This document shows, one piece after another, positions 10,639 to 22,200 of a stretch of 64,000 bases of DNA (positions within the stretch are counted from its first letter, which is position 1; each line of letters starts with the position of its first letter). The stretch spans positions 24,739,037 to 24,803,036 of the forward strand of contig OU744447.1 of assembly GCA_916610825.1 (NCBI GenBank), read 5' to 3'. Origin of the DNA: Haliclystus octoradiatus (taxonomy: Eukaryota; Cnidaria; Staurozoa; Stauromedusae; Haliclystidae). The position numbers and the translations under genes are program-made. The notes under the pieces are model-generated. The model was given only the letters and a program-made list of their open reading frames with translations. It was not told the DNA's origin and made no database searches.

Positions 10639-12528
10639 CTAATTGTTTTGAATAGGAATCTAGTTTGTTAGCTGATTCTTCTAATCTCGTGACGCTCTCT
10701 TCTAATTGGTCAATTTGGTCTAGATACGGCTGCAGCTTGTGATCTGGTACGAGAAACATAAACACCCATTTTGTAAGCCTTCCAACATCTCTGATAATTC
10801 AGAATTTCTTGCATTGTCTGAAAATGACACATTAATGTTGCCTACCATGACGCTTTTTAGCGGACAAATAGGGTTGAGAATTAAATTGGTAGCTGAGAAT
10901 ATAAAATCACATGATGTGAGAAAATGATTCCATAGATAAAAGTTCCATAAAATGCCTAAATTGGCAAAATTACTAGCAGAATATGCAGATTGATCTGACA
11001 GCAAGTTGCCAATAGTCTATCAATGTTGTGTGTGATCAACAAATTGAGGTATCTTGCTTCCAGTATGTGATAATGCGTTACTGCTGTAAAAATGCAAGAT
11101 ACCGCTCTGTCTACTGTCAGTTGTTGAAATGTTGTAATCAGAGCCTGTTATATGCAGAAGGCTCTAGGATGTATATACATAGAAGGCTCTGGTTGTAATT
11201 GGTAATATGGAATGTCATAATATAAAGTCAATTGTGTTACAATAGTCACCTCTATGCAGTGACCACATGCATGCATGAAAATAAATTTCAGTCAAGAGGG
11301 GGGAAAACCACTGAAACGATTAGTGTTTTCTTTGTTTTGGAGCTGATAGAAAAAGAGGAATTCCGCTAATCGGAGGAAATTCCTCATTCCTGCACAGTCG
11401 TCACTGATTGATATGTCTAGAATAGTATTTTCAACTTACATTTTTCTCGAACTGTATCTGAATTTCCAATCAAGACGTTTGCCATACTTGACATCTCCTT
11501 GTATTTGTTGATTGAAAGTCTATTGAGACGCTCAAGAAGTTTATAATCTTCACATGTAACTGCAGTTCAACAGAGAAGATGAAATGACTTAATTATATAG
11601 CATCTTATATGCAGGCGTAGCAAATCATTTAATGTATGTGCTTACAAACAGTTCAGTTATTATTGTCTCCATCTTGCTGATTTTCTAGATCATTACATTA
11701 TGCTTGAGTATTAGTCGAACTCAACAATACTTTCAGTGACTAGACACAATATCAATATAGGCCTAACACATTGAAGATGATCCTACTGCAGTCAAAGTCG
11801 GAGGAGAGAGGACTGCAGAATTTGCAGTTACTTGATGAGATGTCATGAGAACCTTCAGAAGTCATATATCAGTGCGGCTAGAAGCACCGTTTTTATTAGT
11901 ACTATTCTACTGTTCTGCAACTGGATTCAGGTGAAATGTGAAATCGTTAATGTTATTGAAACTTGGTATTTAAACAGTAGAGTATAGGCCTACTGTTTTA
12001 CTGATTTTCCGATTTACAGAGAGATTGCTAGCAGGCTACGCCAGAGACTCAGAGATGAAAACGAGCGGCAACGTACAAGTAACAACATTTTGAAAATTGT
12101 ACTTTTGTTCTTGTCGTTTCTCGTTTTGTCTTTGTGTGGCTCGAATCATTGGAATGGAAGTACCATTTCTGACTCAACTTTCTCTGCTCATCAATTCATC
12201 TTTTTTCCCTAGCCCTGCCTGTCCGAAACAGTAGTTGTCTAATTTAATAAAGATTAGCTAGGCTAGGCACAAACATGACTCGTGAGTCGTGATCATACCT
12301 AGAGGTATGCCTATCATATCCTATCTCACCTGATAACTCCCCGTTTATGTAGTCCGTTACAGCTTTTAACATCGTCGTACAACTCCCAGGAATCGATTCA
12401 TCACAAGGCTCTGAACCGTTTGGATCATTTTTCAGTGAAGGAGTTTCAGTAGCACTTGATTCCACTTCTGATTCATCTGTGTTAACTGCGATATCCATAG
12501 TTTGGATTTGGACTTCGTCGTCCGCCAT
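10639..12528 (-). CDS. BLOC1S2: BLOC-1 complex subunit 2 (BLOC1S2) homologue, last exon not found
   Basis: Minus-strand exons 12528-12330, 11559-11440 and 10743-10639. Donors are GTGAGA, GTAAGT, GTAAGT; each junction is in phase 1. The product starts MADDEVQIQ with an acidic, variable N-terminus, then MLKAVTDYINGELS, CEDYKLLERLNRLSINKYKE, and LQPYLDQIDQLEESV followed by LEESANKLDSYSKQL. This matches human BLOC1S2 (MATYLTGEL, SEDYKLLENMN, LQPYLDQINVIEEQV, YKLDAYSKKL) along the coiled-coil. The protein is a small helical subunit shared by BLOC-1 and BORC, acting in lysosome-related organelle biogenesis and lysosome positioning. Only the last few residues are missing. It is convergent with TEX264. 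Confidence 0.9.
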
Positions 12529-13579
12529 GATAAATGTTTTTCAACTTACAGGATCCCCTTTAGTGAGTGGGAGTGGGGGAGTGGGGAGTGATGGAGCAAG
12601 TTGCCCCCTTCTAAAGCTTCAATTGTCTTTTCGTGTCATCGAAGAAAGGAGTATAACGAAAAAGAGGCGGATCGATCAGCATACTAAACTTTTAAAACTG
12701 CGAATTTGCGATAGCTGTGAACCTATCATATAATTCATATCTGTCAGCATTGTATAATTATATTCTTGATATATTCATCATCGAAGTTGATTCTAAAGCG
12801 GCGTAAGAAGACTTCGGGTTGGAATATTGCTTCCAATACCCTTGAAGTTAGTTTTGAGAGTAGCTAATAAGTAACATTACAGCTACAACTACAAGAACTT
12901 TCAGAAGTAACTAAACTTAAAGTAAGTATTACATTGCATTAGGCTACTCTATCTAACCTAACTGGCCTACAGCAACAATTTTGTATCATTTCAAGTTAAC
13001 GTTCAGTGAACATACAAATTGGTCATTGGCAATGGCATGCTATTGAATTTCAATTTGATATGTCAATCAATACTCACTTTAAGACCTCATCTTCTTTTAA
13101 TAGCTTAGGGTTAGGCTGAGGCTAGCACTAAAAGCAGCTAGCTCCCTAGCGAGCTGCTTGCCTGATCTGGCAGTTTGCAGAGAAGGACGTTTTGCGATAA
13201 GATCTCGGGGCGGCCATGGAATATTCGATGCTTTAACAGATTTTTGCCTTTGCCTTAGGTGGAAAACATTATTCTATAGATAAGTACACCACAAATCTTG
13301 GAAATACTGAATCGATGCTGAAGACCTACTGAAAACATAGGCCAACTGGAATTCACTTACAATCTTCTCATTCTACTGAAAACTACTGAAACGCACCGTA
13401 GCCTAACATTTGAAAGCTCCTGAAAAGATCCTGATTCAGTAGGTTTTCAGATTTTCAATTTCCGTAGTGGTAGTAAGCCTCGTAATAGGGTTCCCGAAAA
13501 ACTTTCCTGGCGGCTGGCAGTCCTGGGTAGGCCTACCTAGAAAATATATTTGTACCTGCAACCAAAGTTTCCAGGGTTT

Positions 13580-13805
13580 TTATAGTGCCTGCCAGTTGTC
13601 AAGGTTACTGACTTATGAAAATACATTATTTTAACAAGAATAACATTGATTTAAACATGCATGTAATTCGTAACAGTTACTAATTCAGAAAAGTCAATAT
13701 TTAGTCAATCCAAATCCAGAAATGTGTGCAATCTTTATAGCTGTGCCTGCAGTAATTATACTGTTCCCAAAATGTTCCTGCAATCGGCGGTCCCAGTGAG
13801 ACAGT
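13580..13805 (-). repeat. Dispersed repeat, inverted partner of 8463-8690
   Basis: Reverse-complement blocks shared with TEX264 intron 2, including GGTTACTGACTTATGAAAA and ATAGCTGTGCCTGCAGTAAT. The two copies have diverged by substitutions and small indels. Confidence 0.7.
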
Positions 13806-14123
13806 TCCATAATCTCAGAAATACGATTTGTGGAGCTTTATCGCTTCAAATTAAATAATCACGCTACTTTTTCTCAAAAATCAATGTTCATTTTAAAGAT
13901 CTCAATAAGATCTATCGACTCATCTAATAAAATATGATATATTTATTAAATTGAATTGCCAGTAAATGATTTTACACTGTAACGGAAATACGCAGAGAAG
14001 GTCAAATTTCCAATCACAAAGTCATAATCGCAAAACTCTGCGAATTTAGAGGGCACAATAAAAATCAAACATAACAGTAGTAAGTATGAATAGGTAGTCT
14101 TTCCTATCTTGGGCGGTTCCATC

Positions 14124-15056
14124 GTGTCTGACCGACATATCGGAAGATATTTTCGAATAAGGCATCAACATCCACGCAAAGTTTGATCAATTATTATTTC
14201 TTACAAATAAAGAGTGGCAAAAACATTCCCACAAAGTAAAAATATTCACAATAACTCAAAATATAAATAAACTACAGCAAGTTTAAGGTCCGTGTCTGAC
14301 TGACACGGACGCTCGCCATTTTGCCAATTGGAGATGAACATTTGTAGATTTCTGCGAAGTGTTGGCATAAAGAAGAATAAAATCACTCTCATCATGTACT
14401 TAAGATACTATACTTTACAAATATTATTCATTTTATTAAACACTCTCAAAATATATACGGCATGTCTGACTGACAAGATTTCGTGTCTGACTAACCTCTC
14501 CGAAGCAGTTTGTGTCTGACTGACATAACTTGACATAAAACACAACTAATACACTTTTATTAAAACTTTTATATATTCCTTCCAAATCTATAATCAACAT
14601 GTCATGTAAATTGGTTGTTCTTTTTGTTTAAAATGTAGCACACATACAGATAATATTCTAAACAACAAGGCCAAGTTGAACTGCCATTTCCATTTCGCAT
14701 GCGATAAAACAGTCAACACGCATGACTAAATATTGACGACAGCGACCTCAAATTACCACGTGGTGTGAAGTGTCCAAAACAACGGGTAGGCGGTCACACG
14801 GCTTCTTTGATTATTTGATCATTAGGGCATTAGCTTTGAGATGTCGACTGTTGCGCTTAAGTCGAAACTGTCCGTATGAATATTTTCTGTCAGTCAGACA
14901 CGCTGATTTAAAGGATGACGTTGAAGAAAAGAGCAATATTTCCCGCCAAATATGCAAATGAGCTATTTTCTACTTTGCATACGAAAGGATTTAGCGATCA
15001 AGTGTCACGCTGTGGAGTAAACAAAACATTTAGGACTTTTTCGTGTCTGACTGACA
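14124..15056. repeat. Cluster of seven GTGTCTGACTGACA motifs
   Basis: Copies at 14124, 14292, 14462, 14483, 14512 and 15043 on the plus strand and at 14888 on the minus strand; most match the 14-mer with 0-2 changes. Spacing is irregular, so it is not a tandem array. GTGTC and GACAC make part of the motif near-palindromic. Could be the subterminal repeats of a mobile element or a cluster of binding sites. Confidence 0.7.
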
Positions 15057-16134
15057 GCGGCCCGAAGTGATCGAAACATTTATATAATTTCAAGGTAAAA
15101 TACACTCATTATTCTTTATTTCTACTACTTAATAATACAAAACAAGTGAATTCATATTGATTGATGTAATTTTTGTTAGAAAATCATGAACAGAAAAACG
15201 CAAAATTTCATGTTTTAGTTTGTTGTTGTTCTCATAAATTCACGAGCGGCCAACTCGACGCTCTCTCTAAAACATTAATTTTATCCACACCGAAGTCTAT
15301 AATCTCAATCAAACATATATATAATGATGGTAAAAGTATCTATTTTGGAGAAAACAATTGATTTTCGTCTGAATTCCTTGCTTTATTTTTGACGCTTGTA
15401 AAATTTTTGGTTTCACTTCTGATGAAATCGCCCTCTTATACTTTTTTAATTAAAAACATCTGGGAGAAAAAAGATACAAGCATGTAAAGAATGTAACAGA
15501 AATATTTGCGATTGTGTAACGGAAATTCTTCTCTGAAAATACAATGTCACGGAAATATTCGCTTGAACAAAATTACTGTTTTAAACTACATCTTCTCAAC
15601 ATATCTAAAGAATAAAATGCATCTCGACTATTTTCAGTACAATACTTATTACTCATTATTGTTTAAAAGCAACAACTTGAGTTGGAAATAACAAATCAAA
15701 TCAGTCGACTACTTGTGTAAAATATCTGTATTAAACCACGCTGGATGACGACGGGCAAAATCTGTCTCTGCTGTCGCGCACTATTGACCGTCTATTGTAT
15801 TTTAGCCTACCCTCAAGCAATAGATGCGTTGACACCATGTTTGCACAAATCCATTCAACATTAAAGGGTTACTGCACGGCACCCGTGTTTGGGTTCTCTG
15901 ATACCAACACATGGGATTTTGGGAGACACGAGAAAGCATCAGAAAAACAAGAGCCCATAGGGCGAGTGTTTTTCAGCTTTCGAGCTTCATTTTATTCACC
16001 ATGTGCTCTGCAGACTGGGTTGCCTCTAGAGGGCTAGACTAAAGCAGGTCTAAAATGCGGAACACGGAAGACGCAAAGAGATTTACGGAAGAGTTGAAAT
16101 AGAGGTTTCTATTATGTTTTCGAGTATCAGAATG

Positions 16135-16904
16135 AGACTACAGGTTGGTGATCTGCCGCCTTACCTGTCATTTATCTGCCGTTAGCTGCGGAAAAACACA
16201 AGTGTAGTGAATGAACAGAACATAAAGATCAAGATTTATTAAGCCAATTATGTAAAGCAAACAAATAAGGACGTGGTTGACACACAATCCATCAATGGTA
16301 CTACGTAGAGGAATAAAAATAAGTAGTTAGATAGTAATCGAATATTTGATGTAATTTATATCAAAATGTTTCGTACTATTAGAAGAGCCATACAGTATAA
16401 CATTGGTACATGTTTGTACAAATAGTTGCGTTGGTAGTGCTCAATATTCAAAATCAAAGCTTCATCATTAAATAAAATGAGTCAGTCTTGCCTGATGATC
16501 GCCAATGGTGTGATTTGTGAAACTGGAGTAGCGAGAATTCGTATTTCTCTTTCTTGATTCGATTTTTTATTTAGTAAATGTATAACTTGATTGATTAAAG
16601 AGTAAGATGCTTGGTAAGATGGATGCATTGCTTTTTAGACATTCTGATCATATACAATTATACAGTATGCATTCATATAACATCGTAAATTATACACTCC
16701 ATTATAAATGTTTTTTATCATCAAATAGAAATAATAACATAAACTCAAACTGACTGAAGATCGAAGCAATGAATATTTTCGCCTCTTGATCGGATTTGCT
16801 TTCTTTCACGTTTATGTTCCCAGTTCATTCACTACACTTGTGTTTTCCTGTTGCTAGCGGCAGATAAATGACGGGAAAGGCGGCAGATCACCAACCCGTA
16901 GTCT
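16135..16904. mobile_element. Non-autonomous DNA element with about 85-bp terminal inverted repeats
   Basis: The left end (AGACTACAGGTTGGTGATCT, then GCCGCC) and the right end (AGATCACCAACCCGTAGTCT) are inverted copies. The match continues inward through ATTTATCTGCCG..AGC and ACACAAGTGTAGTGAATGAAC with few changes. The core has no coding capacity. No convincing target duplication could be assigned. Confidence 0.8.
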
Positions 16905-17487
16905 AGTTTTGAAAGTTTCATACAGTTTCTTCTTCTTGATCGCGACATTCTTCTTGTGTGATTTTACGAAGCGTGCAATGAAATATAGTATGCATGTATT
17001 GATAACACTCATACACATGACCTACGTCACAGTACATGATCTCAGTTCTTTTTTGTTTGTAAGAAGTTTTATTTTTAAAGTTTGCCATTGACAAAGTCGC
17101 TTCTGAAGTAACGAAAGTAGAGACAGTAATGTTCAAAGCTGTTTTATTCGAGTCACGATCAAAGAAGATATGTTTCTTCGAAGTGTTAAAATGTTTATTA
17201 TTATTTAAAACAATTAATGTTGTCGATGTCATGTTCAATATCATGTTCGAAATGATTTTCACAAAAAGGTAAACGCTAACGATGAAATGACTATCATTTG
17301 TTTACAAATTCAAAGAAACCGACGTATGGGACATCAAACTAGTTTCATAACAAAATGGGTTTGAAAAAGCAGGATATTAAGCAAGATGGGATACTAACCG
17401 CAAGGGGTTATTAAGCGATTTGAATTAGTTGAGTTTGTATAGAAAACCGAAAGTGAGTTTTGACAAATGGGAATATTAAGCGAGGTG

Positions 17488-18389
17488 CAGGGATGTTAAA
17501 GTTACTTTTTAAAAGTAGCTAGTTACAGTTACCGTTACTTGGGCGAGAAAGTAACTAGTTACTATCAGACGTTACTTTTCAGAAAAAGTAACGATTACAA
17601 GTTACAAGTTACTTTTAATTCGAAAGTAACTAGTTACAGTTACTTTCCCGTTACTTTTTCTAAATAAGTCCAAAAATATCCAACAGAAGCAATGAGACAT
17701 ATATGAAGTATTCAAATAATGTTTCTGCATTTTAATTTGTTAATTAATCAAATGTTCTTGTTGACAATATAAATACGAAAACAGACACCCGACGACTGTT
17801 TCACAGCGACGTCTTTTGCGTGTTTGAATGGTCTAGGCGATCCCCCTAATTTCCATAACAAAGAAAATCTCAAGTTACGCGCCATTAGTTCTATTTCAGG
17901 CTTGGTTGCTATGACAATTAATTGATCGAACAGATATATCAGACATGAAACGTTCGTTGAATCATTTGAATATATCATAAACTCGGACAAACAGATTGTA
18001 TAACAGAATGTTACTTCCCTGAATGTAATTTTCTTGTTTGACATCCAAATTTATAACAGGATTTCCTGCAGTTGTTGGGAACTTTTTGTCTGTGTTTTTA
18101 TTGTTCTTGGATGGTAACAATGAGAACAAAAGATTTTGACTAATTAAAACACAATAGCGATCGAGAAGCTGCTAACTTTCAGCACTCTTTTGTGAAAAAA
18201 GTAACGGAAGAAAGCGAAAATGCAGTGAAAACGTAACGAGTAATCGTTACGTTATTTTTAATCCTAAATGTAACTAGTTACAAGTAGAAGTTACTTTTAC
18301 AGAAAAGTAACTAGTTACAAGTAGAAGTTACTAAAAAGTAACGATTACAAGTAACGTCGTTACTTTTGTAATCGTTACTAACATCCCTG
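17488..18389. mobile_element. hAT-type MITE with perfect 8-bp target duplication
   Basis: Ends CAGGGATGTTA and TAACATCCCTG are inverted. The flanks carry a perfect 8-bp duplication GCGAGGTG (17480-17487 and 18390-18397). Both sub-ends are arrays of AAAGTAACTAGTTAC-like words (17500-17660, 18190-18375). Length 902 bp with no transposase. TIR and TSD length point to the hAT superfamily. It sits within another repetitive stretch with units like GATATTAAGCGAGG. Confidence 0.9.
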
Positions 18390-18509
18390 GCGAGGTGGGA
18401 TATTAACCGAGGGGATATTTATCGAATTCGACTGTACTCTCTTTCTAGGGCATAATGCATGATATAATATATATAATTATGTATTATTTCAATAGTATTT
18501 CGAAAGCTA

Positions 18510-18685
18510 CCCCTGCGAAAAAAAGTTCATGAGTTCATGAACGTGAAATTGCCCAAAAGTTCATGAACTGTTCATGAACTGTTTATGAATTGTTCATGAA
18601 CTGTGCATGAACTGTTCATGAAGTTTATGAATTGTTCATCAATTTCATGAACTGTTCATGAACTCATGGATTTTTTTTGCAGGGG
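18510..18685. mobile_element. GTTCATGAAC-repeat element, copy B (TA target site)
   Basis: CCCCTGCGAAAAAAA at the left and TTTTTTTTGCAGGGG at the right, flanked by TA (18508-18509, 18686-18687). The 176-bp body is GTTCATGAAC/TGTTCATGAAC words in both orientations. Confidence 0.85.
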
Positions 18686-19200
18686 TAATTATAAATCGAG
18701 AATCGTCTGGTCAGGGATCCCTATGAAAATCTTAGACTATTATTAGATAGAAGAAGAAAGAATTATATTTAAAAATAGCCTAGAATTTCAATTAAAATGC
18801 ACCTCAAACCTGTTTTACAAAAATCATTACAATTTGTAACATTGATTGATTTAATCGAAAGAGCGAGAGAACAGTTTAGAAATTGAAATAGGGAGACTCC
18901 TCAAGACTAGGAAATTTATGGAGTGTTGAGAACTCTGGATTTTGTTGCTTGCTAATATATTACACAAACTCTACAGTCTAGTTTAGCTGATCAGCTGCGC
19001 TAGTAAAGTATGCTGACACAATATGTTAACTGGGAACACAATCAACATAAGGAAGGATAATTTGGCTTAAACTCCATTCATTTCAACATCATTGAGCAGT
19101 ATCGATGAATAATGCCAGACCAAAGAGTTTGTAATTTGTGCGGCTAAGTTATATTTCATATCCCTTTTTTTCTGTTTAGTTTGCCTGAATTCCAAAAGTA

Positions 19201-22200
19201 ATGGATTCTTCTACTCTACAGAAAGTGAATATAGACCCTGCAAAGGTTTGTAACATTTGAATTTGGAAAACTATGACATCCTAATGATAGCAGCCATGTC
19301 TGTTTATCACTTCAAATCTCAATATAATATTTATAGAATGAAATATGAATTTCTGTGTTTTATTTCTAAATTTAAGATTGATATCTATGCAAAACCTAAA
19401 CCATGTCCTGATCCATCATCCATTGGTACTAATTATCCAACATCAGCTGCTCACAATGCTGTGCTACCATTCATATCAGAAGCAAGACAATTTTTATGGA
19501 AATATTCTGATGCTGTCAAAGTGAGTTTCTATATTTTGATATAGAAAGCTAACACAATGTAAATTCATACACATAATCCATCCAAGTAGAAATATTTTTT
19601 ATTATTTTTATGTTTTTATTTTTATATTTATTTTTAATTAGTTCTATAAGTCACGCTACTTTTTCTCAAAATTCAACATTCATTTTAAAAATCTTAATAA
19701 AACACATCGATTCATCTAATGGAATATGTAGACGTCACCATGGCATGCTTCCCTGAATTTTTTTTACCATATCGTTAGACCAATTCGGTTTAGAAATCAC
19801 ATGACAAATAGTGGGTGTTTAATATAAAGTGAACTACCGCAAAACAGATACTAAATGTCTTATTTTAAACATTAAATTTTATGTTAAACTTTATGTCATG
19901 TTAAATTCTAGTTTTCAGCGGTAAGAGTTTACTGCTGTATTTTAATACCCCTAAGCCCCTGTTGACCTTATTGATTATTTTTTGGACATGATCGTCAAAA
20001 CTTAAGCAGTTGTCTAGTTTCATACCTAGGTGATCTAGCACTTTAAATTGATTGATTGGGGTATTGTTAGATTGGATATTTAGGTTAATTGCTGTTTTAC
20101 TTTTTTGTTTAGTTCCGATTAGCATACATTGAGTTTTATTTACATTGAAGCTTAGCTTATCGGTGCATAACCATGTGTAAATGGTTTCAATTTCTAGACT
20201 TAAAGGATCTCATTTACATTATTAATATTATTAGTTACTGTTAACATTATGGCTTACCAGGCCCTGAATAAATGATGATGATGATGATGATGATGATGAT
20301 TACTTGAAAAATATATTATATTATCATCTGCATACAAACGTATCTTACATGTGTTAGTAGAGATTACAATATCATTTATAGAAATTAAAAACAAAAGGGA
20401 ACCAAGAATTGAGCCTTGAGGAACGCCGCACTGTACCGTTAATGCTATATTATTAATATTTACAAGTTGTTTTCTGTTCAGTAAATATGATTCGAACCAG
20501 CTTAGATTTTACCCGTACTACCATAATGTTGTAATTTATCTAGCAGAATAGCATGATCAACGGTATCAAATGCCTTTCTAAGATTGATACTGATTACTCC
20601 TATATACTTCTTATTGTTAATTTCCTTAAAACAGTATTCTGTAAAATTCAATATGCTACTAGCAGTACAATTATTTTTTCTAAGTCCTGATTGGAAGTCG
20701 GTCAGTAGGTTATGTTTATTTAGATGGTTATACAACTGTTTATGGACAATTTTCTCGAGAATTTTAGACAGAACTGGGAGAACAGAAATTGGCCGATAGT
20801 TTTTGTTTTCTAATTTAAAGTTAAATTTGTGGATTTGGTTGATTTTTGCGATTTTAAAGGTATCGGGAAATTGTCTACTATGCAGTGAAAGATTGAAGAT
20901 ATCACATCAAGCTGGTGCAATAGCCAGAGCTACTAATTAATTAACCTTGTTTCAATGTTATCATGACCAATAGCTTTTTTCATTGGTAAATAGTGTATTA
21001 TCTTTTCTATTTCTAACATCGTTATTTTTTCAAATTGTAATGAATGCCTCGGTGTTTCATCAAACAGAAATAATTTTGATGTTGAATATTTCTTCAAAAA
21101 TTCAATTGGGCTGCTGTTTACAGTGGTATATTGACGATAGTTTATGTGCTATTTCAATAAAATAATAGTTCATTTCATCTGATATTTGTTTTGTTTCGGT
21201 TATAACTTTACCATCAATTTCTAAACCTTCTATACTGCTATTCTTAAATTTATTAGGTAAGACATAAGATTTTATAAATTTCCACATTTGCTTAGGATTT
21301 TTCTGATGTTCCATAATTTGATTACAGTAAAAGCTGCGCTTGCATTTTCTATAGTATTTATGAATTGTAATAGCTTTGTTAACAGTAAAACTTCTGCTTG
21401 TAATCACATATTTACCTTGTCATATAAATCACTTTAAATCAAACGTATAAAAAGCTTTGTGATGTTAAAGCAGCATTGAAAGACGCCTTTTTCTTTGAAA
21501 CTGCTTCTTCAAAGGCTGCACCCATTTATGAGCATGCTATGACTTTTAGCAGAAAACGAGGCTTGTTACTTCAATTTCTAGTGAGATTGTTCAAGAGATC
21601 GTTCCTCTACTCATTTTCTCTGACGATGTCCCCGCGCATAGTTGATGGATCGCTACATCCCATCAACGGACCATCTTGCGCTAAGTAAAGAATGTTAGTA
21701 GCATATCAATAACATAAGCTATATGCCTACTGATCATAAAATTATATTGTTGGCTTACTAGTCTCTTTATGTAGTTCTAAGAACTCGTTATCTTTGGTTT
21801 TGATAAATTCCCTAAAATAATCATCCTTTTTATTTGTTAGTAGTTTTGCAGTGTCATCTAAGTATATATTGCTTTTTTTGTTTTTAATTCAGATTCTTTT
21901 CAATGGAGCAAATTCATTGATTATTGTTAGAAAATCTGCTTTGCCAAGCGTAAAACATATCGTTTACATTGTCAAAAAAGTTTAGAAAGCTTCAATCCAT
22001 CAGTTCAAATTAGGGATGCACCGGAATTCCATGTCGGCCAAAAATACCGGCATTTCAATATGGTCGAAATTGGACGTCATCTCTCGGCCGTTTCGGCCAT
22101 TTCGTTGCTGTGTAATGACCAAAAAGTAGCCAGTTTTGAAGGTTAATAATTTAGCAGCCATGTTTGTATTTGTCTGCCTCGTGCTGATCTCGTTTTCAAT

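Larger units (their letters stand above)
12529..19178. other. Intergenic region rich in small repeats
   Basis: No recognised protein-coding exon. It holds the BLOC1S2 promoter side, a dispersed repeat (13580-13805), a GTGTCTGACTGACA motif cluster (14124-15056), a long-TIR element (16135-16904), a hAT-type MITE (17488-18389) and GTTCATGAAC copy B (18510-18685). Short ORFs here show no family signature. A short stretch at 13859-13935 recurs at 19650-19730. Confidence 0.5.
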
